Positions 22,501 through 33,858 of a stretch of 64,000 nucleotides of DNA are shown one piece after another. A program made the position numbers and the translations under genes. The first letter of the stretch is position 1. Every line of letters starts with the position of its first letter. The notes beneath the pieces are model-generated. The model was not told the DNA's origin, did not search any database, and saw nothing but the letters and a program-made list of their open reading frames with translations. This DNA comes from Clavulina sp. PMI_390 (taxonomy: Eukaryota > Basidiomycota > Agaricomycetes > Cantharellales > Hydnaceae), in NCBI GenBank assembly GCA_015039315.1, contig WIDE01000068.1, positions 1 to 64,000 on the forward strand, given 5' to 3'.

Positions 22501-23263
22501 GGGGAGCGCTCGAGGTTGGAATTGTTGTGGCGCATATGGATTAGAGTTGAGGTGAAGATTGGCGTTGCCGGCGGCAGTGGCTGAAGTGAATTCGCTCGGA
22601 CTAAGGATAATGTTCGAGGTCGGGGATGAATTGGACGAGCCGTGCGATAGGGAATGTGAGAGAGAAAGTGATGATGCTTGTTGTTGGAGATGGATGGAGG
22701 ATGAGTTTGTGGATGATGCAGAGTTGAGAGAGGAGTCCGGGGAGCCGGAGGAATGGCTGCTGCTTGCGTAGGGTAGGCTCGTGTTGACGTGCACTGTACG
22801 AACAGGATCGATCGACGAGGGGGAGGAGTAAGTGAGCGAGTGAGACTGACGTATATGCACCAGAGAGAAGAAGCAGAAGAAGCGTGAAATACATACGCCC
22901 GTTATTGCTCAAAAATATGGGAGGATGGATCAAGGACTCGTTGCTCGTCGAGTAGTCTGACTCTGCCCATGGAGGCTGGCTATGGCTGCCGAAGGGCATG
23001 GCAGACGCTGGAGCACTGGCACTTGTGGGAGACATGGTACCCATGTTCTCCAGCGCGGTGCTGATGCTGATGCTTCCAGGGGGCGAGAAGTTGGATGGAG
23101 TGGAGGTGGTGGTGGAGCCAGAGAGGTATGATCCGTGGGCGCCAGTGTAGCTGTGGATAGCGCTCATGGTGAGGGCGGGGCCGAGGCTTGAGCTCGAGTT
23201 GAGCATGCTAGTGCCACCACCAGCACCACCGTGGTGTTCTCTTATGTGTTGTGCATGAGACAT
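19504..23263 (-). CDS. Zn2Cys6-type transcription regulator with a split zinc cluster (about 1176 aa)
   Basis: Three exons join in frame: 23263-22897, 22793-21803 and 21676-19504. The acceptor of the first intron was chosen by phase. The long Ser/Thr/Pro-rich N-terminus has short Gln and Asn tracts. At about residues 627-637 is CVACRRRKVKC, the first half of a fungal binuclear zinc cluster. The second half, CRRCAKLGLAC, comes only after about 202 residues of low-complexity sequence (Gly-rich, poly-Ala, an SRTRTRTRS repeat, an Asp/Glu/His-rich run). A basic ERRGRGNTRRG follows. The C-terminus is Ser/Pro-rich. Such proteins are nuclear DNA-binding regulators; the target is unknown. I see no fungal-TF middle homology domain. 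Confidence 0.8.
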
Positions 23264-25249
23264 GGTCTCGTCGATGGAGGGGTTGTTGCTGTGTTGTGTG
23301 CGTGTTCGTGTTGCGAAGTGTTTTGTAGATATACGAATGTCAAGAAGGATGAGAATAACGAGAAGGCTAGATTCAGAGCCGCCGCGTGTTTGAGGTCAGT
23401 GAGATACGCAGAGGAGGGAGGAAGAGAGGGGGGGGCAGGTCGACCTGGAGGGAGAGAGAAAACGAGGTGCGGATGGGGCACGTTATATCACTTGAAGGAA
23501 CATTATGTGGCGCGCTCGAAAAGACCTCTGGCGTTCGAAACACGCGCCTCCGCTAAATTGAACATCGTTGGATTACCGAGTGCCCAGAGCTTCGATCGAT
23601 TCACTTTGGGCCAAACAAGTCAGGAACCCATAGAAAGAGAATTAGAGTAAGCAATTCAAGATAGGAATGCCTGGAATAATTATTATCAGAAGATGACGAT
23701 ATCCCATTTTTTCTTTGCATCCGCCCACGAGGAACGATGATGACAGATCCCGCTAGGAAAGATAATCAGGACTTGGACGGCGAGGCACCATCAGTGTAAG
23801 GAACACCTCCTCCGCTTGTTGTATCCTACCCTGAACCCAATCAGTAATTTTCCTCGCAAACCTCAAAGACCTCGCTCGATCGTCGACCGTTCTCGACTTT
23901 TTGCGGAGCAGCGCAGAGAGGCTTGGTCATCCAAAAGGGGTTTGGGCACGTGACCAGGCGCACTGTTTCACAACACCGCCACTTTTGTCGATCACGCTGC
24001 GCGCTCTCCTCACCCCTCACATGCTTCAAATGTTGCGGAAATGCAATGAATGATGAATGTATTACGTTATGGACACATCGTCTCGTGTCTCCTTATGCTC
24101 GATATGCGGCCTGACCAGTTCGCCGACACTAATTTGCATCGGCTCTTCCGATAGCATCCATTACAACATCCCAAAAAAGCCCCACCACAGCCCGTCGGCG
24201 GCGGCGTTTCGATCCCCGAGGCTCCAGTTCCTCATGAGCGGCGATGCGGGCGCAATCCCCCTTTTATGGAAATTTCGATTAAACGTCATTGTCAACGCTT
24301 ATTTTGTTCATGTGCGAGAGTGAGAGAGAACATATGTGTGCTTCCAAAAGTATCAGGATATTATGCTTTGCAATGCCGAGATGGTTTAGTTCATTCCATC
24401 CATCCCTACTCTCGGTTCGATAAATGGTTCAATACCTCAGCTGATGCCCTGAAGAGAAACTTTGGTGACTGTCTAATACCTGATGCATTGGCACTGTCCT
24501 CCGCGGCCATTTGGCCACATCCCATCATTTGAGCTCCTGCAATATTGAAGGCCTTGTGGTGCTCTTTCGTCATCCCGAGGCGCCAGTTTCCATCATCAGC
24601 TGTTCCCATCAGCATTATACCTGGAAAAATCAGAAGCGAACCTCTGATGTAGAATTGATCCACAGATGCTCCAGACCTCCAGCGGCAAATCTACAATACT
24701 AATGAAAATTCTGTTCGCGACCGATTTTTTTGCAGGAACTCCTACATTGACGACAATTAGAGCATGATTTATCCGTGCTCGATGGCGACTCACACATCTC
24801 ATTATCGAATCGTATTACTTTCGATCCCTTCCTCTGATCGCTGACGCCTTTATATCATTGCTGTTTTGGGGCTCCTCTCACCTTTTCTCCCTGGCTGCTG
24901 TTCCCCGATTGTAACTCCTCGCATTACTATACTATGTCCCCCTACGTGTTCAGCAACCCCTTATCATTGACATCTAGGTCGCTATTGACACAGAAAACTA
25001 CAACCCCGTTGCACTTCTGCTCGGGATCTATACCCACTCTTTATCTCCCTGTCAATCCAGCTCCTGAAGGGGCCGACTTGCTGCCGAGATGCAACCAAGC
25101 AAGGAGTGAGAGTGGAGCTCACCTTCTCCGATATGCCCAATATAGGAAAAAAGACCCCTCCCCACGGGTAAAAAGATGTTGATGCGTGGAATTGATAGAC
25201 TGACACTGTCGCATATCTTGTTCCAGAAAGAATAAGAATAAAGAACAAA
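23264..25249. other. Intergenic region between the regulator and the GTPase pair
   Basis: About 2 kb including the upstream region of the Zn2Cys6 gene. Open frames are short, overlap on both strands and show no recognised family. A TGGTTTAGTTC...GGTTCGAT stretch at 24385-24422 looks vaguely tRNA-like but does not fold as one. Confidence 0.45.
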
Positions 25250-25702
25250 GAAAAAAAGAAGCAAGGACGAAAATCATGAAAGACCTTTGCTGGAATGCCG
25301 ACGCTGGGGATCGGGCTCATAGAAGAGCTGCCGATCGCGCGGCGGTCTTTGGAAGAGGCCGCAAGAGTGGATGGATTACCCCTTGCAGTACCTGACTTGA
25401 CTTCGCGAAATGTTCCATGGAACCTCGTTTCGCGGCTCGAGGGATCATCCTTATATTGCGTGCACGGTAGAACGTTTCTGCATTACCCGCTCGAGGGGAT
25501 CTGACCAAGTCTGACGCCCAAGTCATCTGCTCTGCTTCGACTGCGTTGGACATTCTGAAGAGGCGAGGCCACACGATAGAAATTCACACAGTGTATGTGC
25601 GTGAGAAACTGAATAGACAGAATGCGGTGCCGTTTACTCGTGCTTGCCAAGTCTTCAACATTCTACCTATCACCAGCTTTCTCCTGATCTACCTGCCGAG
25701 TA
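25250..25702 (+). repeat. Upstream flank duplicated with the GTPase genes, copy 1
   Basis: This segment resembles 27385-27819: both share AAAATCATGA, CTGGAATGCC, TTGACTTC..AAAT.TTCC and CGGTA.AACGTTTCT in the same order just before the start codons. The tandem duplication therefore included the promoter region. Confidence 0.55.
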
Positions 25703-26649
25703 ATGGAGCTGAAATGTGTTCTCGTTGGTGATCATGCCGTCGGCAAAGTGAGGTCATGCTCTGTTGAACACGAACCCGAAAACTGAGAACATGACCCATG
25801 CAAACGTGACATTGACCCGAATGCCCGACGAACTAGACAAGCCTTCTAATGACTTACGTGACCAGTAACTCTCCGACCGAAAATGTACCTGATGTTCGTC
25901 ACCCCAATTGTCCTATTTTTCTTTTGCCAAATCGACAGCCTGGCGAAGCCGTAATAATGAAGCTCGGCACCTCCTGTCCTGAATATAGCTGTTTGATAAT
26001 GCTGCCGTCACCCACCCGACGGGGGACGATCCTTACACTCTGGATCTTTTTGATACGAGCGGCAAGTCCTCGGCCGTTCTCAATATAATCAACCCCCTTG
26101 AACTGATCGACGGTGAATTGGTCGCCGACCCCACATTCTCTCCTTCCGCTTCCTCTTTGCTTCCGCGGATGCTACTCTTTTTTCAGGCTACGACGATCAC
26201 GCTATGCAGCGGGCTCTTTTGTATCCTCAGACCGAAGTGTTCCTGGTCTGCTTCAGCGTGGTATCTCCGCAGTCGTTCGAAAGCGTCAAGGCAAAATGGT
26301 TCCGGGAAATCCGTTATCACTGCCCCCGCGTGCCTTGCTTACTAGTTGGGACGCAAATTGACCTCCGAGAGGAGCCTCTAGCGCTCAGGCGACTTACTAC
26401 GAAAAAGGAACGTCCTGTGACTACTACACAAGGAGAGCGGCTTGCCAGAAAACTCGGCGCATTCAAATATGTGGAATGTTCGGCAATGACTCGGCAGGGT
26501 TTGAAAATCGTATTTGACGAGGTAAGTTTTCATGCTCATGCTCATAGCGGGCGTGTTAATAGACAGTTGACTTAGTCAACAAACAGGCTATTGCAGCTGC
26601 AATGGACCCTGCTTCAGGGAAGACGTGTCCCGTGTGTGTTGTGGCCTAA
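25703..26649 (+). CDS. Atypical Cdc42-like Rho GTPase, copy 1 (about 190 aa)
   Basis: Five exons join in frame: 25703-25747, 25837-25893, 25989-26061, 26187-26521 and 26587-26649. The third intron is GC-AG. The product aligns end to end with Cdc42/Rac: P-loop GDHAVGK, then TSLLMTYVTSN, VPDLFDN, FDTSGYDDHAMQ, LLYPQTEVFLVCFSVVSPQSF, GTQIDLREE, the Rho insert region, YVECSA, and C-terminal CPVCVVA, a CAAX box with a second cysteine. The positions equal to Cdc42 G12, T35 and Q61 are His, Asp and Tyr, so GTP hydrolysis and the classical switch are not expected. Base-recognition motifs (TQID, ECSA) are kept. There is no polybasic stretch. Likely a membrane-anchored, non-cycling Cdc42 derivative; function inferred. 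Confidence 0.75.
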
Positions 26650-27384
26650 CATCCAGATCTTCAAATGGGCCTGCTTGATGTTACATTAATGACATACCCG
26701 CATCTCTAGCAGGAAACCAGTTTCCGCTCGGCACCGCACCCCGGGGTCAGTGTCCGATCAGAAGGCTGAAATTGTAGTACTGTAGCTCCAGATGAACCAT
26801 GATCCTACCAGGAACAGGGGTAATCGCTGGTACAAAGCCTGCGCATCAAGCGCCATCTATCTTGTCTCAGTCAAACTTATATCCCGTTGCCGAAAGTGAG
26901 CCCTCGGGCACCCACATATATCTAGCCATAGATCGGTGCTGTTCATATGTAAAGAAACAAAGGCAGTGCAAGTCATCGTATATGCACTGTAGAGTACTAG
27001 AAAAAGGAGATTCTCCATATATGTATAGCATTATCACTGATACGAAAAGCACAACTGAGCTCATAGGCTCCTAAAAGACGCACTTCATAGCTATTCAGTG
27101 ACTTAATTAGGCGTAATGATCTCAATGCGCTAGAAAGAGGAGCGAGCGGTGGGTTATGCGGGGAGAACCTCAACTATCGAGGGGTGAGAGAAGGAAAGGA
27201 ACGGAAAGGCGGGGAATATAGTTGAACTCAATGGTTCCTAATATTTTGCGGTCTACCAAGTAAAGGGTCGTAATCATATAAAGTAACTCAGAAGCTAGCC
27301 CTTACTCACAAGGGGTAATATCAGGGTAGATGTTATAAAAGAGGATTGTGGTATGGGTTTTGCAAGGAAAGGAAGAATGAGAAG
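26650..27384. other. Spacer between GTPase copies
   Basis: About 735 bp. The stretch near 26870-26910 (GCCGAAAGTGAGC) recurs downstream of copy 2 near 28875, showing that the 3' flank was duplicated too. No gene was seen. Confidence 0.5.
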
Positions 27385-27819
27385 AAAGACGGTGGAAGGA
27401 AAAGGAAAATCATGAGGAACATGTCCTGGAATGCCAATTGTACATATCGGGATATACAAGAACGGACCGCGATACACTGCGTGGCCGCTCGACGAGACTG
27501 TAGAGATGCATTGCACCGTTCAGAACGTTGCTTGACTTCACAAAATCTTCCAAACAATTTACCAGCGGCAGGAAGGACCACTCTGATTTTGTGCGCGGTA
27601 AAACGTTTCTTCGACACTGTGTTGGAGTCGCTACACCAACTCGAAGTCTGAGTCGCCTTTCGTCTTGCTAGGCTGCTTCTTCTCAAGAGGAAAAGTCATA
27701 CAGGTTCACACAGGGTCTAGATGCGTGAGAACTAGATGCAGCGCGGCGTCTACTAGTGCTTAGCAACTCCCGGTATCCTCCCTCAACTTCCCCCCCACAT
27801 CTTCCTCCTGCCAGCGAGA
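27385..27819 (+). repeat. Upstream flank duplicated with the GTPase genes, copy 2
   Basis: This is the counterpart of 25250-25702, with ordered short matches up to the start codon. It is diverged enough that the duplication is not recent. Confidence 0.5.
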
Positions 27820-28687
27820 ATGAAATGTGTCGTCGTCGGTGATCATGCAGTGGGCAAAGTGAGCTGATGATTATCCAGAGTCAAGAGCAAAACTGAGAAC
27901 GGACCCAAATTTGAATTCAATGCCCGACATGCAGACCTGTCTTCTAGTGTCATTCGTAACCAATAAATCCCTAAACGCGAGCGAACACGTGCCTGAAGTG
28001 TGTTCATTCCCATCATTTGCTACCTGACAGCCTGGCGCAGCCGTATTCATGAAGCCCCACACCTCCTGAACACTGCAGGTGTTTGATACCTCTGCCGTCA
28101 CCATTTCTCTGGGCAAGGATCAGCATACTTTGAATCTTTTCGATACTGATGGCACGTTTTTGGTCAATCTTGACATGATCCACTTAATGAACTGACCGAC
28201 GGTGGCCGACGTATGCATTTTGTCGGGCGTCATTTACAGGCCATCAGGAGCACACGAAGCGGGCTTCGACATACATCCAGTCCGAGGTTCTCTTGGTCTG
28301 CTTCAGCGTGGTGTCCCCACAGTCATTCCAAAACGTGGAAGCAAATTGGGTCCCCGAAATCCGTCACTACTGCCCTTACGTACCTTGGTTGCTCGTTGGG
28401 ACCCAGATCGACCTTCGTGAGGATCCTCAAGTGCTCCAAAGACTCTCCTCGAAAGGCGAGGGGGCCGTTACTGTAGAGCAAGGAGAGGAGCTCGCCAGAA
28501 AACTCGGCGCATTCGCGTATGTCGAGTGCTCTGCTTGGACTCAGACTGGGTTAAAAGATGTATTCGATGAGGTGGGTTCATCATTATTCACGTTTAGACG
28601 GTGGTTGATCTTGAAATTGAGCAGGCAATAAGGGCCGATATGGATTTTTCTCCACACAGCTCGTGTGCAGTATGCGTCGTGGCCTAA
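27820..28687 (+). CDS. Atypical Cdc42-like Rho GTPase, copy 2 (about 189 aa)
   Basis: Five exons at the same positions as copy 1: 27820-27858, 27935-27997, 28079-28151, 28240-28571 and 28625-28687. The third intron again has a GC donor. Motifs are P-loop GDHAVGK, CLLVSFVTNK, VPEVFDT, FDTDGHQEHTKRA, LLVCFSVVSPQSFQNV, GTQIDLRED, YVECSAW and C-terminal CAVCVVA. The G12, T35 and Q61 equivalents are His, Glu and His, and the switch II segment is one residue shorter than in Cdc42. The same positions are lost in both copies while fold-determining blocks, the Rho insert and the double-Cys CAAX end are kept, so this does not look like simple decay. Role unknown; a scaffold or effector-sequestering function is one inference. 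Confidence 0.75.
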
Positions 28688-29177
28688 CGCTCGCTATTAT
28701 GAAATTTGGTTTTATTGGCTCATGAATCTTGGTTGCTCTTTCTTCTCAATTCCGCCGCTATGTAGCACTAGCCTCCTATCATGCATGTAACAGACCCACA
28801 AAATCACTGAAGACATTTGGCGCTGCTGGCAGGACAAACAGCGGGCGTTGTCTTAGGACAATTTGATATTGCGGTACCGAAAGTGAGCATCCCCCACAAA
28901 ACCCTGCATCACGTGCGGACGTCCGAAAGCAAGAATTGCGCCTAGAATTGGGGGACTGAGACAACCAAAATCGCTGGGAAAGCACGTCTTTAGCCGTTGG
29001 AAGAGACCATATAACGTTTGAGAACATTTCAGGCTATTTATTCAATACAGGGAGGAGAGTGAAAGAGCGACGGCGTTGGGAGAACTGAAAGGCTTCAAAA
29101 TTTGGGGGATAAAACACAAAATAAATTATAGTAAAGGAAGGAAATGTAACCGATAAGAATGAACGGGAAGCCTCAAC
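28688..29177. other. Spacer downstream of GTPase copy 2
   Basis: About 490 bp lying between convergent genes. It contains the duplicated 3' flank and probably the 3' UTR of the membrane-protein gene. Nothing else was seen. Confidence 0.5.
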
Positions 29178-31295
29178 TCAGTCAGCGACTGTCTCCGAGG
29201 TCGAAGACACAGAAATAACAACAGGCTGGGGATGTGGGAGCGATATCGAGCTCCCTTGCCTTCCTCCTCCCGCAATATGGAACCCACGGAGTATCTTACC
29301 GACCGTAAATTTTCCAGAAGGGGTTGGAGTCGATACCGCTCCTGCACGATCAAAACAATTGATCTCTGAGAGGGAGTCTGTGGGGAGTGAGCGCGAAGAC
29401 CCCGGTGGGGCTAGGGTTTTCGTGGGATATTGCTGCTGTGAGGGAGTGCGGCTCTCCATCTCGATACCAGCATCGACATGAGCCACACAATCGAACGGCT
29501 CTTCCACATTGGAATGAGTATGCTCCTGATGATTGTTGAATAGGTTAGAAGGTACGATTGGGCGCGAAGAGAACTTCAAGTCGTCCATGGAAGGCGTTCG
29601 AGTCAAGTCAGGAGATTTAATGTCTCCTTCGCTCCGTATTTGCAGATCCACGGAATGCTGAGTGCCAGCATTGTACCCGAGATCGAGAGAGCCTCCCAAC
29701 GGACGTTGGTAAGATGGACGAGGGCGCGTCCTATTAGTCCCCGTGGCATGTTTTGCTCCTGTTGGGCTGGTAGGGAAACTGCTCAGACCTTCCTCTTCGT
29801 ACACAGGTCGTGAGTGGCCCGTCCTGCTCTTGACGAGCTTCTTCAGACGCGATTCCGTCACAAGATCTAGCACAAGAGCATTGAGCATCACCTAATATGC
29901 CAGTGCAGTGCAAATTGAGTAGTCCGTCCAAAGCATTAGTACTCTGTATTATGAGGAATACGATGAACATGACATACGTCACTTCCACAACTTGCTAGGC
30001 AGACCCAGCCAAGCTGCTGGCCATGCATCACAGTGAGTCCTGCAATATTGGCAGCGGATGTGGCCAAGGCAGCGAACGAAGCTCTGAATAATAGCGGAGT
30101 TTAGTAAGTATTCACACGAAACGCATAGGAAATAGAAACTTACAGGAGAGTTCTAACGGTGAGACGCCGGAGAGCCTCACTCATCATCCCTTTCCTGAAG
30201 CGAAGAGGCCAGACGAAAAGGGTGGTCAATAAGATACTGAGAAACCAAAACCCGTGGATAGGAGGGTCACAGTCAGTGGTAGCGACGGGGATGTTGTGAC
30301 TGATTGTACGCACGTCAAATATCTATTCAGAGTGGGATAATGGCATCAACAAATGGGGACATAATGAGATGGGATCGAATCTACTGACGCATCGTACGTT
30401 AAAAGCGGGATTGTTCCACCTGGCCCGATCCCAATCACACAAGCTCCGTCCTGAGGGCGGAAATAGGCGATACGATAAACGATGAGCAGAACGAGAATCA
30501 CAGGGTATCCCAAGACGCTTCATACGGGACGTAACAGCGGGTATTAGAATTCAATAACAGGCGCAACTCTAATTGATGAAAAGAGCAGCTTTACCTTAAG
30601 AGCGCTACCAGGTAAACTGGGTTCTTCAAGCGTTTCAGTAGTTTGCTCCGCCATCTAGACGAGACACGACTTCTTGTCGGGAGTTGAGAGTTGTGGCGAG
30701 CTTCGAGGGCGCGCAGTGATGATTGGCTGGCAGAGATGCTTGACCAGACGAGCCAAACCCGTTCGGATAAGAATATATAGATGAGGACCTTTGATAGAAC
30801 AGAGAAAAAAGGGAGTGAGAGACTCATTTCGAAGGAGACTTGGCCGAGAGTCACAGTCTGCCTCCACGGTCGAAGGCGTACCTTTGTAGCTGCGTAAAGG
30901 AGAATGCAAGAAAACATCGCAAGGCTACAAGACGTTCCATTGTACTCGAGGCCTACACCGTGAATAAGGATACTGGTGCCAAATATAAACGCAAGGGACA
31001 GCGCGAAGACCAGGATGAGGGCGAGCCTGGCGACGGTGAGATGTTTCCAACCACGGAGGGTACCTAAGTCCTCAAATGCGACACGGCGTGCAAGACAAAT
31101 GGAAAGCACAGCAGTTCCAACGAAATGGACAATCGCGCTAAGCGATCTCTTACCCACAGTGGGGAATATCATCGTGCTGTGGCTCATGGCTAACGATTTC
31201 CACAATAAGTCAAGGAGAGCAAGAAGGAAGGTGACGAGGATACAAAGCTCACAAACCGAATTTGCCCACGACAGCAAGGGAAAAAATACATGCAT
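29178..31295 (-). CDS. Multi-pass (about seven TM) membrane protein of an Agaricomycete family
   Basis: A multi-exon minus-strand gene, ATG at 31295 (MHVFFPLLSWANSVCELC) and stop at 29178. Hydrophobic segments follow one another: CILVTFLLALLDLLW, SAIVHFVGTAVLSICLA, LALILVFALSLAFIFGTSIL, a TM ending LLYAATK joined by splicing to VLIYIFLSERVWLVW, PVYLVALL..VILVLLIVYRIAYF, and IPLLTYDA with a later TM (VYVMFIVFLI). A loop reads GACVIGIGPGGTIPLL, a pattern I associate with a widespread uncharacterised fungal seven-TM family. The C-terminal ~200 residues (29178-29790) form a Ser/Pro-rich cytoplasmic-type tail. A receptor-like role is possible but unproven. The inner exon borders are not fully resolved. 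Confidence 0.7.
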
Positions 31296-32071
31296 TCTAA
31301 TCAGATTAGGCGCAGCACTATATGAACAAGCGACTGGTAGTGTTGACTGTCAATCCAGAGCGGCATTTCAAACTTTCCGATCAGCGAAGTAAAGTTGTGG
31401 AGCAGTTGTAATTTAACTGGCCGCGTTGCTGGAGATGAAGTACGTTATCCCGACCATTAATATCAAGGCTGTGCTCGGCGCCCAGAGAATCAAGGTTGAG
31501 TCCTTTATTTCGAGGTCTTGAACGCTTTCATGACATGTCAAAAGTCGTGGGAACGTATACAGTTGACTGCGAGAGCCTGCGAGGGCGGCTGAAGATTTAG
31601 AGCCTGTACTTGGCTGTTAAGGTCATCATCTGCCGCCTCCCGTAGTTAGATCCCCGTAAATTCCTTGCAGATAAGCGGCTGGGGGCATTGAAATCAATAC
31701 ACGGTGCATATAACGCTTTCTCACTCATGCTGCTGCTCCCAAGAGACGCAGAACGGGGACCAGGGTGAGCGCCGTGGGAAGATTCGTGAGAGCAAATTAT
31801 ATCATCTGTACCTGACCTGTGGGGCCAACGATCGGTCGTACGTGTAACTCCTTGGCACGTCAGATCTAACAGTGGGACGTGGTTGAATCGCGTTGCCAGC
31901 CAATTGAAATTTATCATAACCTAACTCTATCTAGGATGCCTATGATATGATACGGATGTGCACCATGAAAATGTGGCAGAGCATCAAGAACAGCACGATG
32001 ATCAGCCCATCAAAGCACGTCCAAGATCCGCTAACTGTAGACTCCCTGAGCAACCATCAATTTGTCAAGTT
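31296..32071. other. Spacer between the membrane-protein and PfkB genes
   Basis: About 775 bp. A 106-residue minus frame at 31597-31917 has no family resemblance or splice partners. No repeat was seen. The segment is the upstream region of the membrane-protein gene and the 3' flank of the PfkB gene. Confidence 0.5.
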
Positions 32072-33858
32072 TCAAGAGGTGCTCGGAGCCGATAGGGCAG
32101 ATTGATGAACGCGCTGTCGCAGTGAGGCTAGTCGTTCACTTGGGTGTGAGCCGTTCCATATCTCGTTTGCAGGAGTCTGACCAGATGTTGTTAGGATAGG
32201 AAGGCCTTTCTGCTCGATTGTGTATGAGGCAGAGACTGTCGCGTATAAACAAGCTTCCCAGCCAGACCAAAACGTCAGTTACGTACACAGAAACCAGGAG
32301 AGAAAGAGACAAGAATGGGAAGCGTCGAGGAAATGATGGGAGAACCTGGATGTAGATGAGGAATTGAAACATATTATAGGTTCATACCTTCAACGAGGTC
32401 TCCACTGGACAGCTCCAGCCCAGCAACGAGCCCGCCGAGAAAAGCGTTCCCCGCTCCTGTGACATCGACGACGCTCTGATGATCTGTCGGCGAATTTGGT
32501 AATTCAGATTCTTTCCCGACGTCAGTAGCCGAGAAAAAGGCGGGGATCCAGACACCATCTTGACGAGCTTTCAGGCAATATGCCCCAAGCGCACCGCTGC
32601 GGATCACCACAGCTCGAGCACCAAATGAGATGAACTTTTGGGCAGCTGCTTCGATGAGAGCAGGAGAAGGTTGCGCGGGGTTAGAAGCATTACCATCGGT
32701 GGATAGGAGTGACAAAGCCTCCTCAGCATTCGGGCTGTGCGAAACCAGTGGTCGCAAAGATTGTGATCCATGGTGCCCGGAGATGGTCAAGCGACCAGAG
32801 TAAATTTATTGAAGTAGAAATGAAAGGTGGCGTAAGACCATGAAGGGTCGCCGGATGATGAGTTCCGATACCGTATTTAATTAGGTCCAGGGGCAGGACG
32901 AAACACACCTAAGGATATCAATGCCCGATATGATAGCTTTCAGCGGGGGGAGCTCCTCAGGTACGCACCGATCCTAACATTATTCCAAATTTATATAAAG
33001 CAACAGTAATAAATCCAGGAACAAAAACGTAGAAGCAGAAATGTGAGGTCATCACATACAGGGATGGGCTCGTAAACACAGATCGGGTCCCAAGCTCCGC
33101 CTTCCTTCTGTATTTCGCCGATTTCGTCGAGGATAACTTTGGCTCTTTGAGGCGAGCAGATAAAGTGCAAGTATTTTGGGCGATCAAATGACGTGCCAGT
33201 CAGATCTTTGGGCGTTAGTCGGATTCGAGGCGTCAGATAGGCGAATCTGCGGCCAAATGGCGTATTCGGCGACGAGTTGTCTTGTCACAATGGCGGAAAG
33301 AAGGCAACAGGGTCAGACAACATACCCGCGGGTGTCTCCAGTATAAATGTTGACAGCTTTCGTTGTCTCCTTGTCGGAATGATCCCTCCACAACCACATA
33401 CCATCTCCGTATAGGTCGAGTGATGCTTGAATAGAACGCGGGAAGTCATGTCCTCGGTCTACGATCATGCCGAGTTCCGTCGCAGGAAGCCTCCGAGACA
33501 ATGCTTATTTGAATCATGGCCTATAGCATGCAGGGTAGGAAGCCTCACCATATACGGGCACCGATGGCGCCTAGTTATCGAAACGTTGGTCCATAAATGC
33601 GCCCAGAAGAAAGCGAGTAGAACTCAGGGCGCACAGTAGGTCCCACCGCCCCCGATGGCTGGCTATATTAATTTGCCGACTTATCTCAGAATACCTCCAC
33701 CGATGATCGAGAATGACCTTTGAGCAGCCAGTCGGTCAAGGCTTGCTCACCTCTAGTTTCTCCTGGTCAAGCACTTCGATCGGATTCCCAGACCCATCAT
33801 TGTATTCAAACGTGTCGATAATGAACATTCCCAGTGTGACTAGAACTTTGGCACCCAT
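32072..33858 (-). CDS. Mak32-like PfkB-family protein
   Basis: A multi-exon gene, ATG at 33858 (MGAKVLVTLGMFIIDTFEY) and TGA at 32072-32074. Blocks in order: GMFIIDTFEYNDGSGNP, a Gly-rich segment before GARIW, LGMIVDRGHDFP, MWLWRD, AVNIYTGDTRG, FAYLTPRIRLTPKDL, LHFICSPQRA, ICVYEPIP, RCVPEELPPLKAI, SPNAEEALSLL, IRSGALGAYC, DVTGAGNAFLGGLVAGL, and ATVSASYTIEQKGLP. The order is that of the PfkB carbohydrate-kinase fold and its Mak32-like fungal branch. In classical PfkB enzymes the second signature is GAGD with a catalytic Asp; here it is GAGN, so kinase activity is uncertain. Yeast MAK32 is linked to killer-virus dsRNA maintenance. The gene shares a ~200-bp divergent promoter with the SMG7-like gene. 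Confidence 0.8.

Noticed and set aside
24375..24430. Possible tRNA (TGGTTTAGTTC and GGTTCGAT spaced like A and B boxes)
   Set aside because: No acceptor stem pairs and the B box lacks the usual ending; no anticodon stem can be drawn.
25703..28687. GTPase copies as stop-containing pseudogenes
   Set aside because: The apparent stops fall in introns; with splicing both frames are continuous and end at a CAAX box at matching positions.
31597..31917. 106-aa minus frame between two genes
   Set aside because: No domain, no splice partners, and composition typical of a chance frame.
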